NCBI GenBank assembly: GCA_037178975.1
Contig: JASJZH010000001.1
Coordinates: 8,416,501 to 8,480,500 of the forward strand
Direction: 5' to 3'
Source of the DNA: Oscheius tipulae
Lineage: Eukaryota; Nematoda; Chromadorea; Rhabditida; Rhabditidae
Length of the DNA: 64,000 bases
The stretch's first letter is position 1, and every line of letters begins with the position of its first letter. The translations under genes were made by a program, and so were the position numbers. The notes under the pieces were generated by a model. It was not told the origin of the DNA. It made no database searches and was given only the letters and a program-made list of their open reading frames with translations. Shown in pieces: positions 32,750 to 42,484 of the stretch.

Positions 32750-34023
32750 CTAGGCATGAAATAGTTTGAGCAGTTTCGAACCCGTCTTGATCTTGGATAA
32801 GCTGGGAGTTTTGTGGAGGGCGGTGGGCTTTGGTGGGGTCGGCTTGGAACGCATCTGACTGGAACGGGAGGAGGAACGAAGAGAAAAGCCGCTGGCCTTG
32901 CGCGGAGTCACGATCTCCGAGTCCGAGGCACAGAGTCGCGGAGAGGGACTGCGAGTCCCATTGAGGATTTTCTGAATTTGGGCATTTTCTTCCGATTTCA
33001 GACTGTTTGCTTACATGAAAACAAGAGTGAAGAATCTGCGCCAGGACTCTATGGTCAGCTGTGGCGGCGACTTCAGCAAAAGAGGCCTTGTGCTTCGTGG
33101 CCAAGGCTTCCCCTTCGCTCTCAGAAACCTGTCGATATCTTTCCAAATCGCTCTTATTACCCAAAAGAATTGTTTTGTGCTCGCGAGCACAAAGCAGATG
33201 CTCGTGACGAGCAATCCTTTCCAGAAGATTCTCAGCGTACTGTAGACTGAGCTGACTGGTCACATCATAGACGACTACGTAGACGTCAGCCCAGGCGAGC
33301 CATCTCATCTCGTCACGGGTTGCATCATCCACTGTGTCCATAATCCAGACCATCAGGGATTGACCAGAAACGTTATCCGCTCGACAATAGGTGTCCTCTG
33401 GAAGGAGGTTTTGACATATCGGGTCTGCTATAGAGAAAATAAGGTCTACGGAGGTTCAAGTTGTGCAGGTGACTCGTCCAGGAAGAGTAATCGAATTATC
33501 CAAAATGAGAAACTGTTGTGTTGTATTGTATTTCTAGGTATTCTTACAAAAGAGTGAGTCGTCCTCTCCTACATATCTATCACTCTTCTCTGCCTCAATG
33601 GTTAACTTGGCTCAGCCCTATACTCTCTGAACTATTGTCTTGTGTTCTATTGCTTCGAGTAGAAAAGGATGCTTGAATTACCAAAGAGTGCAAGTTTTTA
33701 CTGCTTGACTACCCGTCTATCTCTCTTCTCTGACTGTCAAAGGGTAGCTGGACTCATCCCTATACTTTTCAGTCTATATCCGGTTCCGTTAGAAAAAAAA
33801 ACTGCTTGATTCAATACCATAGAGTACAAGCTTTTCTGGCCTGACTTACCTCTAGACACTCTAATCCAGAGTTTCGAAAAGAGTACTAACCAAGTAACGA
33901 ATCGTAGTCTCCAATGAATCTCTTTGTAATATATTTCACAGCCAGTGCGCTCTTACCCGATCCCGTCATGCCAACCAGCGCTAGATGAAGTTCCCTCAAC
34001 GGTAGTTGAGCAGTCTGTCTCAT
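32750..34023 (-). CDS. Ras-like small GTPase, RERG/RASL group
   Basis: The first exon reads MRQTAQLPLRELHLALVGMT with the P-loop GMTGSGKSALAVKYI. After a long intron come PEDTYCRADNVSGQ and a switch II region DTVDDATRDEM in place of DTAGQE. Next are WADVYVVVYDVTS, the guanine motif LGNKSDLERYRQV and an EVAA in the SAK position. A 43-nt intron then leads to a basic, Ser/Pro-rich tail (SSSRSSQMRSKPTPPKPTAL) ending LLKLFHA with no CaaX box, so prenylation is not expected. The altered switch II (no Gln) suggests poor intrinsic GTP hydrolysis, as in RASL/RGK-type proteins. Start at 34021-34023, stop 32750-32752. The start abuts a copy of the DET1 3' end (see 33995-34205). Confidence 0.8.
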
Positions 34024-34205
34024 ACTGACTCTGAAAACAGTTGTTAATTTCCGATGAAACTAGAAAAAAAAAACTCACCACTAACTTCGTTCGAAATGGG
34101 CAAACTGTTCCTTGAATAGCCGTTCGGGTTGACTTCTATCCTCGACTGGCCAACTTTGTTCAAAAAGGGCAATCCGTTACTTGGAGAGGCCTTCGGGTCG
34201 ACTTC
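33995..34205. repeat. 211-bp direct repeat, copy 1 (DET1 end plus GTPase start)
   Basis: Closely matches 34807-35017. It contains the end of the DET1 coding region, its last intron and the start codon of the GTPase. In this copy the GTPase side is intact and the DET1 side is cut off at 34205. Confidence 0.9.
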
Positions 34206-34743
34206 GAAAGTGAGAGGTTTTTCTCCCAAAAAATGCAGTCTAGGCGTTCACTTGTTTATTCCCATAATGGCAGTCATCTTTCTTTTCCTCGTCTTCTACT
34301 TCAACTCAAAGTTGGGCGTGCTGGGAGTGGAAGAGAGCATAAAGAGTGAGTTTTCGCAGGAAAAAAGGGCTGTATTTTCCGGAGAAAGGACGAAATCTTG
34401 TCAATTTTCAATGGGCTCGGTTAATCAGCGAATCACAAGTAACTCTCAAGCTAAAGATCATGTTTCGAGCCCGAAAAGTTTTTATCAAGGAAAAGGTATT
34501 TTCAGATCAAATATCCTTCATCTCGGATGTTGAATCACGAGAACTGCATCTAGAAATCTTGAAACACAGGCCGCGAACCGTTAGATATTCATCAAAACTT
34601 TTCTCCACCATTTCGACAACTTTCCACTATTTGCATGGACAGAATGACATGAAAATGTACAAATGCGGGAATTGAACCCGAACAAAACCAATTATAAGCA
34701 ATGTAAACAACAAATTTACTATAAATATTGGTGTCTCCGAACG
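34204..34743. repeat. Inverted duplication, copy 2
   Basis: Reverse-orientation copy of 31391-31930, forming most of the 601-bp insert between the two 211-bp direct repeats. It includes the same membrane-helix reading frame on the plus strand. Confidence 0.9.
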
Positions 34744-34806
34744 AACAAACCAGCTGAAGGAACAAATTGTGCAGTTGACCCGTCCTGTGTTGTACTGCGT
34801 TTGTAC

Positions 34807-35017
34807 TCAACGGTAGTTGAGCAATCTGTCTCATACTGATTCTGAAAACAGTAGTTAATTTCCGATGAAATTAGCAAAAAAAAAACTCACCACTAACTTC
34901 ATTCGAAATGGGCAAACTGTTCCTTAAAGAGGCGTTCGGGTTGACTTCTATCCTTGACTGGCCAACTTCGTTCAAAAAGGGCAATCCGTTACTTGGAGAG
35001 GCCTTCGGGTCGACTTC
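34807..35017. repeat. 211-bp direct repeat, copy 2 (DET1 end plus truncated GTPase start)
   Basis: Copy of 33995-34205. Here the DET1 side is intact and the GTPase copy is cut off after about 10 codons. Confidence 0.9.
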
Positions 35018-37352
35018 TATTCTCGGCTGGAAAACAACAACACTCGGATCCTGTCGTATGCGATCAACGGCCAAAGCTAGGGGATCTTGCGGATGGAACA
35101 GCAGTGTCACCTGACGCAGGCCGATGTTTCCTACGACCGAGAGCGACAGCTGGAATGCTGGTTTACCCGTTCGTACTACTATGAACCTAGAGATGACAGG
35201 TGTTGATTGATATCTGAGTTTCGATACCTTGGATCGTCTTGATCCGCTCGGAGTTTGCCATTGATAATTCCTGTAGCCACTTTGGCGTCTAGTTGGAAGA
35301 GGAATGGGTCCAAATATGGTGATTGGGTAGATATTTTGTAGGGCTGATAGCTTGGGAAGGGCATCTGGTTGAGGAGACGCCGGAGAGATTCGGCACAGTG
35401 TTTTTGTTCTGAAATTGATGTAGCTCTTGTTCTGTTTTAAAACTTTGCAATACTGCTGTCTTGAACCCAAAAATGTACAAAAAGAAACCTCCTTTCCGAA
35501 TACCCTTGATCATAGCCCATTGGGCATGATAGCTGAAGTTGCTCGCTCCGACCCAGGCCGGTGTTGTGACCGGATACAGCAGAGGGAATGACATTTCCAG
35601 CGTCCAGTTCAAGAATCTCTCATCGTAGTCTTCAAAAATGTCCACAATCTTCGCGTCTCTCCAGTCCATTATCACAAAGAAGCAGGGATTGGCACTTGTC
35701 TCCTTGTTCGTATCCTTCGGCAACATTCGGATCATGATAAAGAATTCCTCGAAGAGGTACGTCCGGTCTATACGCAAGCTATTTAAGTACTCCGTGCTCC
35801 TCAGGAAGGCCCGAACAGTGCCTGTGAGCTTGGATCTCTTGTAGAGGAAGGTCATGATGCTTTGCCGGAATCCGGTGAAGAAGAGCGTCTTCAGATTGGT
35901 TCTGTCATGAGCGTCCATGTGCAGAAGGTCGTCATCTCTCACAGAGGGGCCGATCTCCTTCAACAAGAACATTTGTCCGGTCTGGGGATGGATCTGGACG
36001 ATGTAGATGATCTGGTGTTGAAGGGAGGTGACCATCAAATAGTTGCCGCTGACGTTGACACATCCAGCCAGGGGAATCTTGTCCATGTGAAAGTACTTCT
36101 CTCCTGCTATTTGCTTGGTCTGTAAGTCGGCATTCCACAAAAAATAAGAGAGTGACTACCTCTAGATCTACGCAAATCAGACTCAGATTCTCAAGATTCC
36201 CAGACGCCATGTTGATGCTCTCATTGTTCTGGAACGCGATGTTGAGCTCGACGTTGGCTTCAGCTACCTGAAAATGTTATCGGTTTTGCTAGCTACTAAT
36301 TCAAAACGACCCTATATCGCTTGTAACTAGCCATATAGTTAAGTACATTGAGCGCATTCATATGCCTTGCCGGAATTCAGCGCGACCTATGCCCCATGGC
36401 TCAGCCGGTTAGCTCTGTCTACAATACAAAAGGGGTCAAGTTTGATTCTTGTGTTGGTAAAAGTTGTATGTCTATTCTTGAAACTCCCGGATACACTTTC
36501 AGAAGCGTTTTTATCTCATTAGCCGGGACAAAATCGTCATTTTCCTCCTTTTTTTCCCTTCTAAAAGTACGGGTGGAGGTTTATGAGGTGGGCTAGCTTG
36601 TCTCAGTTCCTTCTGGCTGGTCACTTGCTTGTCTCACTTCTTCAAGATTCTACCCCCTTTTTACAGTAGTAAACATTGAATACATACTTTTTGACCGGGG
36701 GTTACTCGACTCATACCGACCCAATAAGAACAGAATCAGAAACTTTGCTCACCTGCGCGCTGGCTCCCACCACGAAGAACCGTCCCGATCCAGTGAAATA
36801 CAAAGAGTCGAGACGGAGTTGGAATCCATCGGAAACGGGTGGTTTCACCTCAAACTCCAGTTCAAAAAGGCTCTGAATGAGCCAGCTTAGTGTCTAGAAT
36901 ACTCTCCTTACCGTCAAGACCTGTTCTTCCGGAACATTCCTCGAACTCTGTACTCCCTTGTAAAAATAGACCCTTACTATATCCAGATGTGCTGAATAGC
37001 AAATAAGACGAGTTCCGTCGGGTGTCCATGTCACAATGTGGTCTCGGGATATCATTTCCGCTACCTGGATTGGGAGAAATACAATGTTTTTGTGGCTAAC
37101 TCACCACAGAGCCTCGAATCAGTGGAACAGACGTGTAAATATCCCTATTTAGTTTGCATTGTGGGGTTCCTAAAAGATATAAATGTCAGTTTGAGTCTTC
37201 TTACTTGTTCTCCGCCCTCTAATCTGTCTGTTGGCCAGAAGATCAACCAAGTTGGCGCTTCCTCTCTTCTGCTTGAGATACCACTCTTCGGAGTATATCC
37301 GAGATGGGCCTGTAGAAGTCGAAGGCCCGGGATCGAAATTGTAGGTCGACAT
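34832..37352 (-). CDS. DET1: DET1 homologue (CRL4 ubiquitin ligase adaptor)
   Basis: The start at 37350-37352 (MSTYNFDPGPSTSTGPSRIY) leads to exons matching the DET1 family in order: VTWTPDGTRLICYSAHLDIV followed by RVYFYKG, RFFVVGAS, then the large exon 35465-36140 with SLQHQIIYIVQIHPQTGQMF, DDDLLHM, RQSIMTFLYKRSK, YLNSLRIDRTYLFEEFF and KIVDIFEDYDERFLNW. The C-terminal exons have STQSPYLDPFLFQLD, FIVVRTGKPAFQL and VTLLFHPQDPLALAVDRIRQ. DET1 joins DDB1 and DDA1 in a CUL4 ubiquitin ligase acting in the nucleus. Downstream of that the protein carries two similar units of about 23 residues (RIEVDPKASPSNGLPFLNEV and RIEVNPNASLRNSLPISNEV). It ends NEVSESV with a stop at 34832-34834, overlapping a GTPase ATG. 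The 5' part is duplicated at 43375-44598. Confidence 0.85.
36107..37330. repeat. 1,224-bp duplicated block, copy 1
   Basis: Repeated at 43375-44598, a constant offset of 7268 bp, with no difference that I could find by eye. It covers DET1 exons 1 (without its start codon) to about 4 and the introns between. Confidence 0.93.
36395..36465 (+). other. tRNA-like relic in a DET1 intron
   Basis: GCCCCATGGCTCAGCCGGTT followed by AGCTC resembles an acceptor end plus A box. TCAAGTTTGATTCTTG resembles a T arm. The anticodon arm is not convincing. The copy at 43663-43733 is identical. Confidence 0.4.
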
Positions 37353-37514
37353 CTTCTTAATTTATGTGTGTAACTCAAGAGAAAATTTGTAAATTTCAAG
37401 TAGAAATCGATATAATTGCCGGAGAAAGCAGAGAACGCTTTTGCAAGCATGAATTTTACAGGGGACGCAAAATTGTAAACTACACGCCACGCCAAATTGC
37501 GTACGCGTGCAGTA

Positions 37515-38026
37515 TATAGCTCTCGCCAAAATCACTTTCAAAAATCGTGTCCCGTGTTGGTCTCGCAGCGAACACCCCGCGCGAATTTTTCGGCGGGAAT
37601 GCAAACTTGATCGATTAATTTCAGCTGTTTCTTTTTGACAATTTACATCATTTCTCTCAAAAATGGATACCTACATGAGCGTTTTTTATTTGGGTACACA
37701 GACGTATGTCTCGGTTAGAAGGTCTTATAGCCCTACATTACATTTCCTTTCAGCTCTCTAATAGGCTCCTCAGACAAGGAGATCGAATCCGAGTAGATTT
37801 TGACTGATTTTGTGGCTTTTTTCTACGAAATCGAAAGAAAGATCGTGACAAGTAGGAACAGTGTAAGAGACACGGAAAACATTGTAAAAATCGGGACAAA
37901 ACATGGAGATGAAAGTCGAAGGAAATTCAGGGATATTTGAATTCCCGCCGATATAATTGCGCGGGGAGTTCGCTGCGAGATCAACACGGGACTCGATTTT
38001 CGAAAGTGATTTTGGCGAGAGCTATA
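37515..38026. mobile_element. Terminal-inverted-repeat element, about 512 bp
   Basis: Both ends begin TATAGCTCTCGCCAAAATCA followed by CTTTC. The inverted arms extend about 90 bp (37515-37605 and 37942-38026) through GTCCCGTGTTGRTCTCGCAG, CGAAC, CCGCGC and CGGCGGGAA. No ORF is visible in the interior, so it is non-autonomous. It sits between DET1 and the Cys-rich gene. Confidence 0.85.
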
Positions 38027-38082
38027 GAAATTTTGAACTGCATTTTACCATATTTTCAGGCCTTCTTCACGCAATTCTCGTA

Positions 38083-38493
38083 CTATTTTTCTGTAAAATA
38101 TAAAAAATAAAACATGTTGGATAGGAGCACTAGTATTTGCCAGTATAACCTATAGAAAAAGCTGATAAGCTTCGGCTCTAGAGGATAACTCACATTGTTC
38201 TTAGCTCCGATCATACGAGAAAAGTCTGAAGTTGCGTCAGCGTTACCTTGGGGGGAAGCTTGTGCCCGGCAAGAGAAACAGAAAAAGTGTCCTGTTTTGA
38301 TCTTGTCGATCTTCTTCGCTAAGCAAGCGGCACAAATGTCCCTTGGGCATGAGCCGTTGTTGGCTGGACATTTACTCATTCTGCTGTTAAGAGACAAAGT
38401 ATCGCCACAAATCTGGAAAAATACTGTATTCACTCTGATATAGTCATTAAAGCTTACGCTACAGGCCACGTTTTTCATTTCATCGTCTTCCAT
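38083..38493 (-). CDS. Small Cys-rich, probably zinc-binding protein, copy 1
   Basis: The first exon (MEDDEMKNVAC) joins across a 46-nt intron (ending 'ttttccag') to ICGDTLSLNSRMSKCPANNG, SCPRDICAACLAKKIDKIKT and GHFFCFSCRAQA. The spaced Cys pairs (C..C, C...C, C..C, C..C) suggest one or two zinc sites, RING- or treble-clef-like, but no known family fits. A GT donor after GAKNN (about 38194) may lead to another exon; without splicing the frame closes at 38083. A diverged second copy is at 42485-42820. Function unknown. Confidence 0.5.
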   Translation of the reverse strand: MEDDEMKNVACSVSFNDYIRVNTVFFQICGDTLSLNSRMSKCPANNGSCPRDICAACLAKKIDKIKTGHFFCFSCRAQASPQGNADATSDFSRMIGAKNNVSYPLEPKLISFFYRLYWQILVLLSNMFYFLYFTEK

Positions 38494-38587
38494 ACCGGCA
38501 GCGTTGAACAGAAGTAACCGCTAAAACAACTATGTTTGATGTCACCTAAGCAAAAAGGGAGCTTGCAAAAGATAAAAACACAAACAC

Positions 38588-39256
38588 TTTTCCGTTTTTC
38601 TTTTTGTTAAACAACAGGTAACATTCCTTGGAATAAAGTAGGAAACGACTTCTCGCTCATCTTCGTCCAACTCACTCTTCTCGGACACAAAAGGAACAAT
38701 ATCTTCGGGGGAATCAATACCAATATGAATATCGATGAGGGGAGTAACAAATAAAAAGTTGAGGTCTTCGCGAAGAATGAATTCTTCTTCAACATAAAAA
38801 TGTCGGGCAGTGGCATAGACCCATGAGTGAAATCAGCAAGTGCAATTCTGCACCCAGTGTCTCAGGGATTTCAATGAGCGAAACGAAAAACTCGTATGCC
38901 CTTCATGTAGTTTCCCTCTATCGTCTAGGGGGATGTTCTGTTCTAACCTTTTCACTGAATACTTTCAGGGTGGTACAAGTACTACATCCGCCACTTCTGA
39001 GACTTCTCCACTTGACTACTACTCATCGACTGCCATTCATTTTTCTTATGTTGAAGAAGAATCCATTCTTCGGGAAGACCTCAACTTTTTATTTGTTACT
39101 CCCCTCATCGATATTCATATTGGTATTGATTCCCCCGAAGATATTGTTCCTTTTGTGTCCGAGAAGAGTGAGTTGGACGAAGATGAGCGAGAAGTCGTTT
39201 CCTACTTTATTCCAAGGAATGTTACCTGTTGTTTAACAAAAAGAAAAACGGAAAAA
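38588..39256. repeat. Long inverted repeat, 226-228-bp arms
   Basis: Arms 38588-38815 and 39031-39256 are near-perfect reverse complements with a spacer of about 215 bp. The right arm carries coding-like acidic sequence on the plus strand; the left arm is its mirror. A read-through transcript would fold into a long double strand. Confidence 0.9.
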
Positions 39257-39271
39257 GACAAAATTGTTTGA
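38840..39271 (+). CDS. RING-like Cys protein with acidic C-terminus
   Basis: The N-terminal codons read MQFCTQCLRDFNERNEKLVC then PSC, two Cys pairs like half a RING or zinc ribbon. A possible intron (donor near 38907, acceptor 'actttcag' at 38968) joins to a Ser/Thr-rich stretch and to SEKSELDEDEREVVSYFIPR, ending with a stop at 39269-39271. The second exon lies almost wholly in the right arm of the inverted repeat. It could be a decayed or newly assembled gene. No family assigned. Confidence 0.35.
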   Translation: MQFCTQCLRDFNERNEKLVCPSCSFPLSSRGMFCSNLFTEYFQGGTSTTSATSETSPLDYYSSTAIHFSYVEEESILREDLNFLFVTPLIDIHIGIDSPEDIVPFVSEKSELDEDEREVVSYFIPRNVTCCLTKRKTEKDKIV

Positions 39272-39815
39272 TGGACGAAATGCTTGTAGCTAATTTCTAG
39301 CCGACGAGGAAACTAAAGATCAATATTTCGATTTCGAAGTGGTGAGAATTTAGACGTTACTGCTGATAAGGAGTTGAAATTTAAAGTGGCCATTCGGGGA
39401 CCAGCAGCGCAGCAAATGTTTATCTAATCTAAATGTCAGGAAGGTTTAGGGTGTTCCACGCGTGAAACATTTTTAGATAAAAAAAAGTTTTTCATCGTCC
39501 ACCTTATCGCCTTACGTTGTTTGGAAGATATTTTAAGAGATTATCTAGTGTTTTCCCTGCCTTTTTAAGTAAAAACCGATGAGCATCCTGGGGAAATGGC
39601 CTGCCCAGAATAATTGTCAAAAAAAGGAGAAAATCCACCTGGACTACTTCAAATGGACGTAAATGTTGTCGTTGGTGCTCTTAGGGCACCTTTACTCGTG
39701 ACTGACGAAAGATTTGGGGCCAAAATGTTGAAGAGACCCTGTTTCTTATTTTCCCTCTCTTTCCAACTGATTTTAGATCTTACTTTTACAAACTTATCGT
39801 ATTTTCAGTCCAAAA
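39272..39815. other. Intergenic, part of a duplicated zone
   Basis: Bases 39340-39460 (atttagacgttactgctgat..., atctaatctaaatgtcagga) are repeated in diverged form at 45258-45360. No gene seen. Confidence 0.6.
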
Positions 39816-40201
39816 ATGTTTAAAAAAAAACGGGGCGACTTGAAACTGGACATACTCTTGAAGGAAGGAGCCAACAAGGATAAAAGTGAGCCTTTTCCAA
39901 TAAATTGTATTCGTTTTTTTCCAGAAAAAATTGTGGAAATGGACAAAGCCGTGGCCTCGACGACGCATCGACTCCTTCGCGAGAAAATTCAGTTCACCAA
40001 GGCAGCCGACAGCATTAACGTGGCTGATCAGTACAGACAGTCCGGGTTCGTTATTTATTTGTGCTTTTTGATTCCAAAAAGTTCAGATACATCCTTCTGA
40101 AGCCACACGACGAGAACAAGGCCATGGATCGGCTGAAGAATACGGAGAAACCTACCAGAAAAGTGCTGAAGAGGCCGAAGCCGAAGAAGACTAAGATCTG
40201 A
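39816..40201 (+). CDS. Small basic protein, unidentified
   Basis: Three short exons joined by about 40-nt introns encode about 103 residues: MFKKKRGDLKLDILLKEGAN, then KIVEMDKAVASTTHRLLREK, then AADSINVADQYRQSG, and a lysine-rich end (RKVLKRPKPKKTKI) with a stop at 40199-40201. The ATG lies 8 nt after a 'tattttcag' acceptor, which could be a trans-splice site. The middle is probably helical. The gene is convergent with a fragment of mRpL38; its own 3' part is duplicated next to the intact mRpL38 at 45467-45700. I do not recognise the family. Confidence 0.6.
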
Positions 40202-40284
40202 TCTCCTTTTTTACTCGTTTTATTGTCAAATCTTACCTGTGCTTATGAATTTATTAACGTCAAAATCAACAAATAAATTCTAAA

Positions 40285-40560
40285 TGGACTGGAAAAAGGC
40301 CATGCCGGAGGGAGTCATCTGCTGTTCGTACGTCTTGTATAACTTTCTGATAGGCAGGATACGAGAGAAGAGATCGCTATAAACTTTTAAAAAAGGCAAA
40401 AAAAAGAGGAAGGAAAAAACGGAGCAATATCAATCGGCTGCTAGTGTCTGAAGGGGACGAAATATACTCTGTGATGTTGTATTTCAGCGTATGCGTTACA
40501 ACGCTCACCAGCTTCGCCACCCTATTAGAAATGGCGGGGTTCGAGCCCGGATTGGTCCGA
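40285..40560 (-). pseudogene. Fragment of mRpL38, most of the 3' coding region missing
   Basis: This copies the region around 46172-46510: 'actggaaaaaggccatgcc' then the frame for SRILPIRKLYKT, up to 'cttcgccaccctat'. The segment matching 45785-46170, with most of the C-terminal coding sequence, is absent. It is directly followed by the talin fragment. Confidence 0.8.
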
Positions 40561-40612
40561 TTCATATTCCGAAGACCATTCAGCTCAGATTCCAGTCCTT
40601 GCCTCCTCAAGA

Positions 40613-41995
40613 CAGATGCTCGATGACAGTTGTGAAATGGTCAGTGCGACGAGACAGCTCACTGGACCCAGAATGAACGATTCTGCATCGATCCTCTGGC
40701 CATTTCTGCCTGCAGAGCTGCTTTGATCGCTTCTGACAGTCGCCGACAGACGGAGCTCTTCAATCAGGGAAAGTCTGTCGTGGAGGCTGAACTGTCTCTG
40801 ATGACTGCCTATCTCAACGCCCGTGGAAACCCAGCAGCTATGGATCATTACCGAGCTGTTGTTGAGTTCTCTGCCCAATTGAAGGACGCCCTGGCTGAAC
40901 TGAAAGCAACAGTTGGGAGGATTCCTACCAAACAAGGATCGATGGAAGGTCTTGTCGAGATCGTTGCTCACAGCATTGCCAGTTCCGACGCTGCATCTGC
41001 CCAAAGTTTCGCTGACGCTCAGACTCGGATGACCAGACACTTGGAGGCTATCCGAAGAACAGCCACTGATCTTCCGTTCGCCGAGGCCGAAAGTCTCAAA
41101 AACTGTGCTCTTCAGCTCAACGAAGACTCGCAACTTTGTCATCGAATCCAACAAGGCTGCCAGTCTGAGTCTGAGAAGACCCTGACTGATCGCTCTCGCG
41201 TCGTCATTAAACAAGTCAACGCCATTTTAGCTGCTCTTCACAAAGGTAGCAAAGGTACCCAGGCCTGCATCAATGCCACCAAGACTGTATCTGGAATTAT
41301 TGGAGACCTCGATACGACTATTTTGTACGCCACTTCTGGATCTTTGAACCCTTTCGAAGCCAAGAATTTCAATGCGCATCGAGATGCCATCCTGAAGACG
41401 GCAAAGGCTCTCGTTGAAGACACGAAAGCTCTCGTAGCCGGAGCTGCGAGCAATCAAGAACAGCTGGCTGTTGCTGCCCGTCACCAAGAATCCCGTCAAA
41501 CAATCTCTCCACTATCCTGCCACGAACAATCAGAAGGATATGGTCAAAACAAGGGTAACTAACGTGACCACCCTTTTGAATACGGTAAAGAGTATCGAAG
41601 ACAAGCAGAACCAAGGAACAAGGGCTCTGGATGCTACTATTGGAGCCATCGATATCGAGATCGAGCACTACGATCGTGATGCCGGAGACAATCTTCCCGC
41701 AACCAGCACAATCTGCTCCGGTGGTTGCCGGTCAACGTGTCGCCGATGTGGCTCATCGAACTGTCGAAGCTAGCCAGAGTATGAACCAGGGTGACATCAT
41801 CGCCGCTGCCAACTTTGCTCGTGCTGCTGTGGCCGAAGTGCTCACTGTGACCAGAGCTGCTGCTGTCAGCGCCGAGACTACTGAAGGCCGATACAGGATT
41901 ATGGATTCTGGTAGAGAGGTGGCAGTCAAGCTTCATGATCTTCTCTTGAGTCTTCACAACGTGCACAGAACCTCTGGCGAGACAAATCTTATATC
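40613..41995 (+). pseudogene. Talin rod fragment, intronless and frameshifted
   Basis: The reading frame from 40723 encodes a long helical region typical of the talin rod (RTATDLPFAEAESLKNCALQ, TQACINATKTVSGIIGDLDT, then TILYATSGSLNP and ILKTAKALVEDTKALVAGAA). It breaks near 41470 and continues in another frame (VTNVTTLLNTVKSIEDKQNQ, GTRALDATIGAI). It breaks again near 41690 and resumes as SMNQGDIIAAANFARAAVAE. Compared with vertebrate talin about 60 residues are missing at the first break. Both ends are truncated and no introns occur in 1.4 kb, unlike neighbouring genes. Talin links integrins to actin; this copy cannot make the full protein. It is either a processed fragment or a decayed duplicate of an intron-poor exon. 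Confidence 0.8.
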
Positions 41996-42484
41996 GGTAC
42001 TGAATAAAGTTTTAATAAAGAGAACTCGGAAGGTAGATAGCAAGCAGACAAGCAGGGATGAGGAGAACGGTAGATGGCTGTGAGATGACCTTAGCGTAGA
42101 TCATCGACGATGGCTGGATTTGCGACGTACCCTCTCCACCCTAATATACTTCAACTAAAGGCTTCTCTTTGTTGCTTACACTCATGGCTTCTTGCGCAGC
42201 CACATTTACACACGAATTGGTCACTGTGTTGCTCGGCAATGTGAATCTCTTCCAGAATGCATCCAGTATGATACAGGCGAGGACATTCAGGACACTTCCT
42301 TTTTGTTTGATCGCTTGCTGGGTCCTGTCGGATGCATACGACTTTCTAAAAACAATAGTCTATGTTCAGTTAACTTGTTGATTAACCGTGTATTTTAGTC
42401 CAGCTTCTGGTTGATTTCGTGGATTTTCAACAATCACTTCCGGAACAGCTCGGATTTGGAGTTCCACATTGTTCTTAGCTCCGA
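41996..42484. other. Intergenic
   Basis: No supported gene. A plus-strand frame at 42169-42381 is hydrophob-rich but not family-like. Confidence 0.4.

Noticed and set aside
34129-34533. Second gene for the type II membrane protein on the plus strand
   Set aside because: It is the inverted copy of 31391-31930, lacks upstream exons and starts inside the DET1 repeat; treated as a duplicated fragment.
36348-36596. Open reading frame of 82 codons on the plus strand (also at 43616)
   Set aside because: It lies inside a DET1 intron on the opposite strand, has no family features, and its presence twice is explained by the 1,224-bp duplication.
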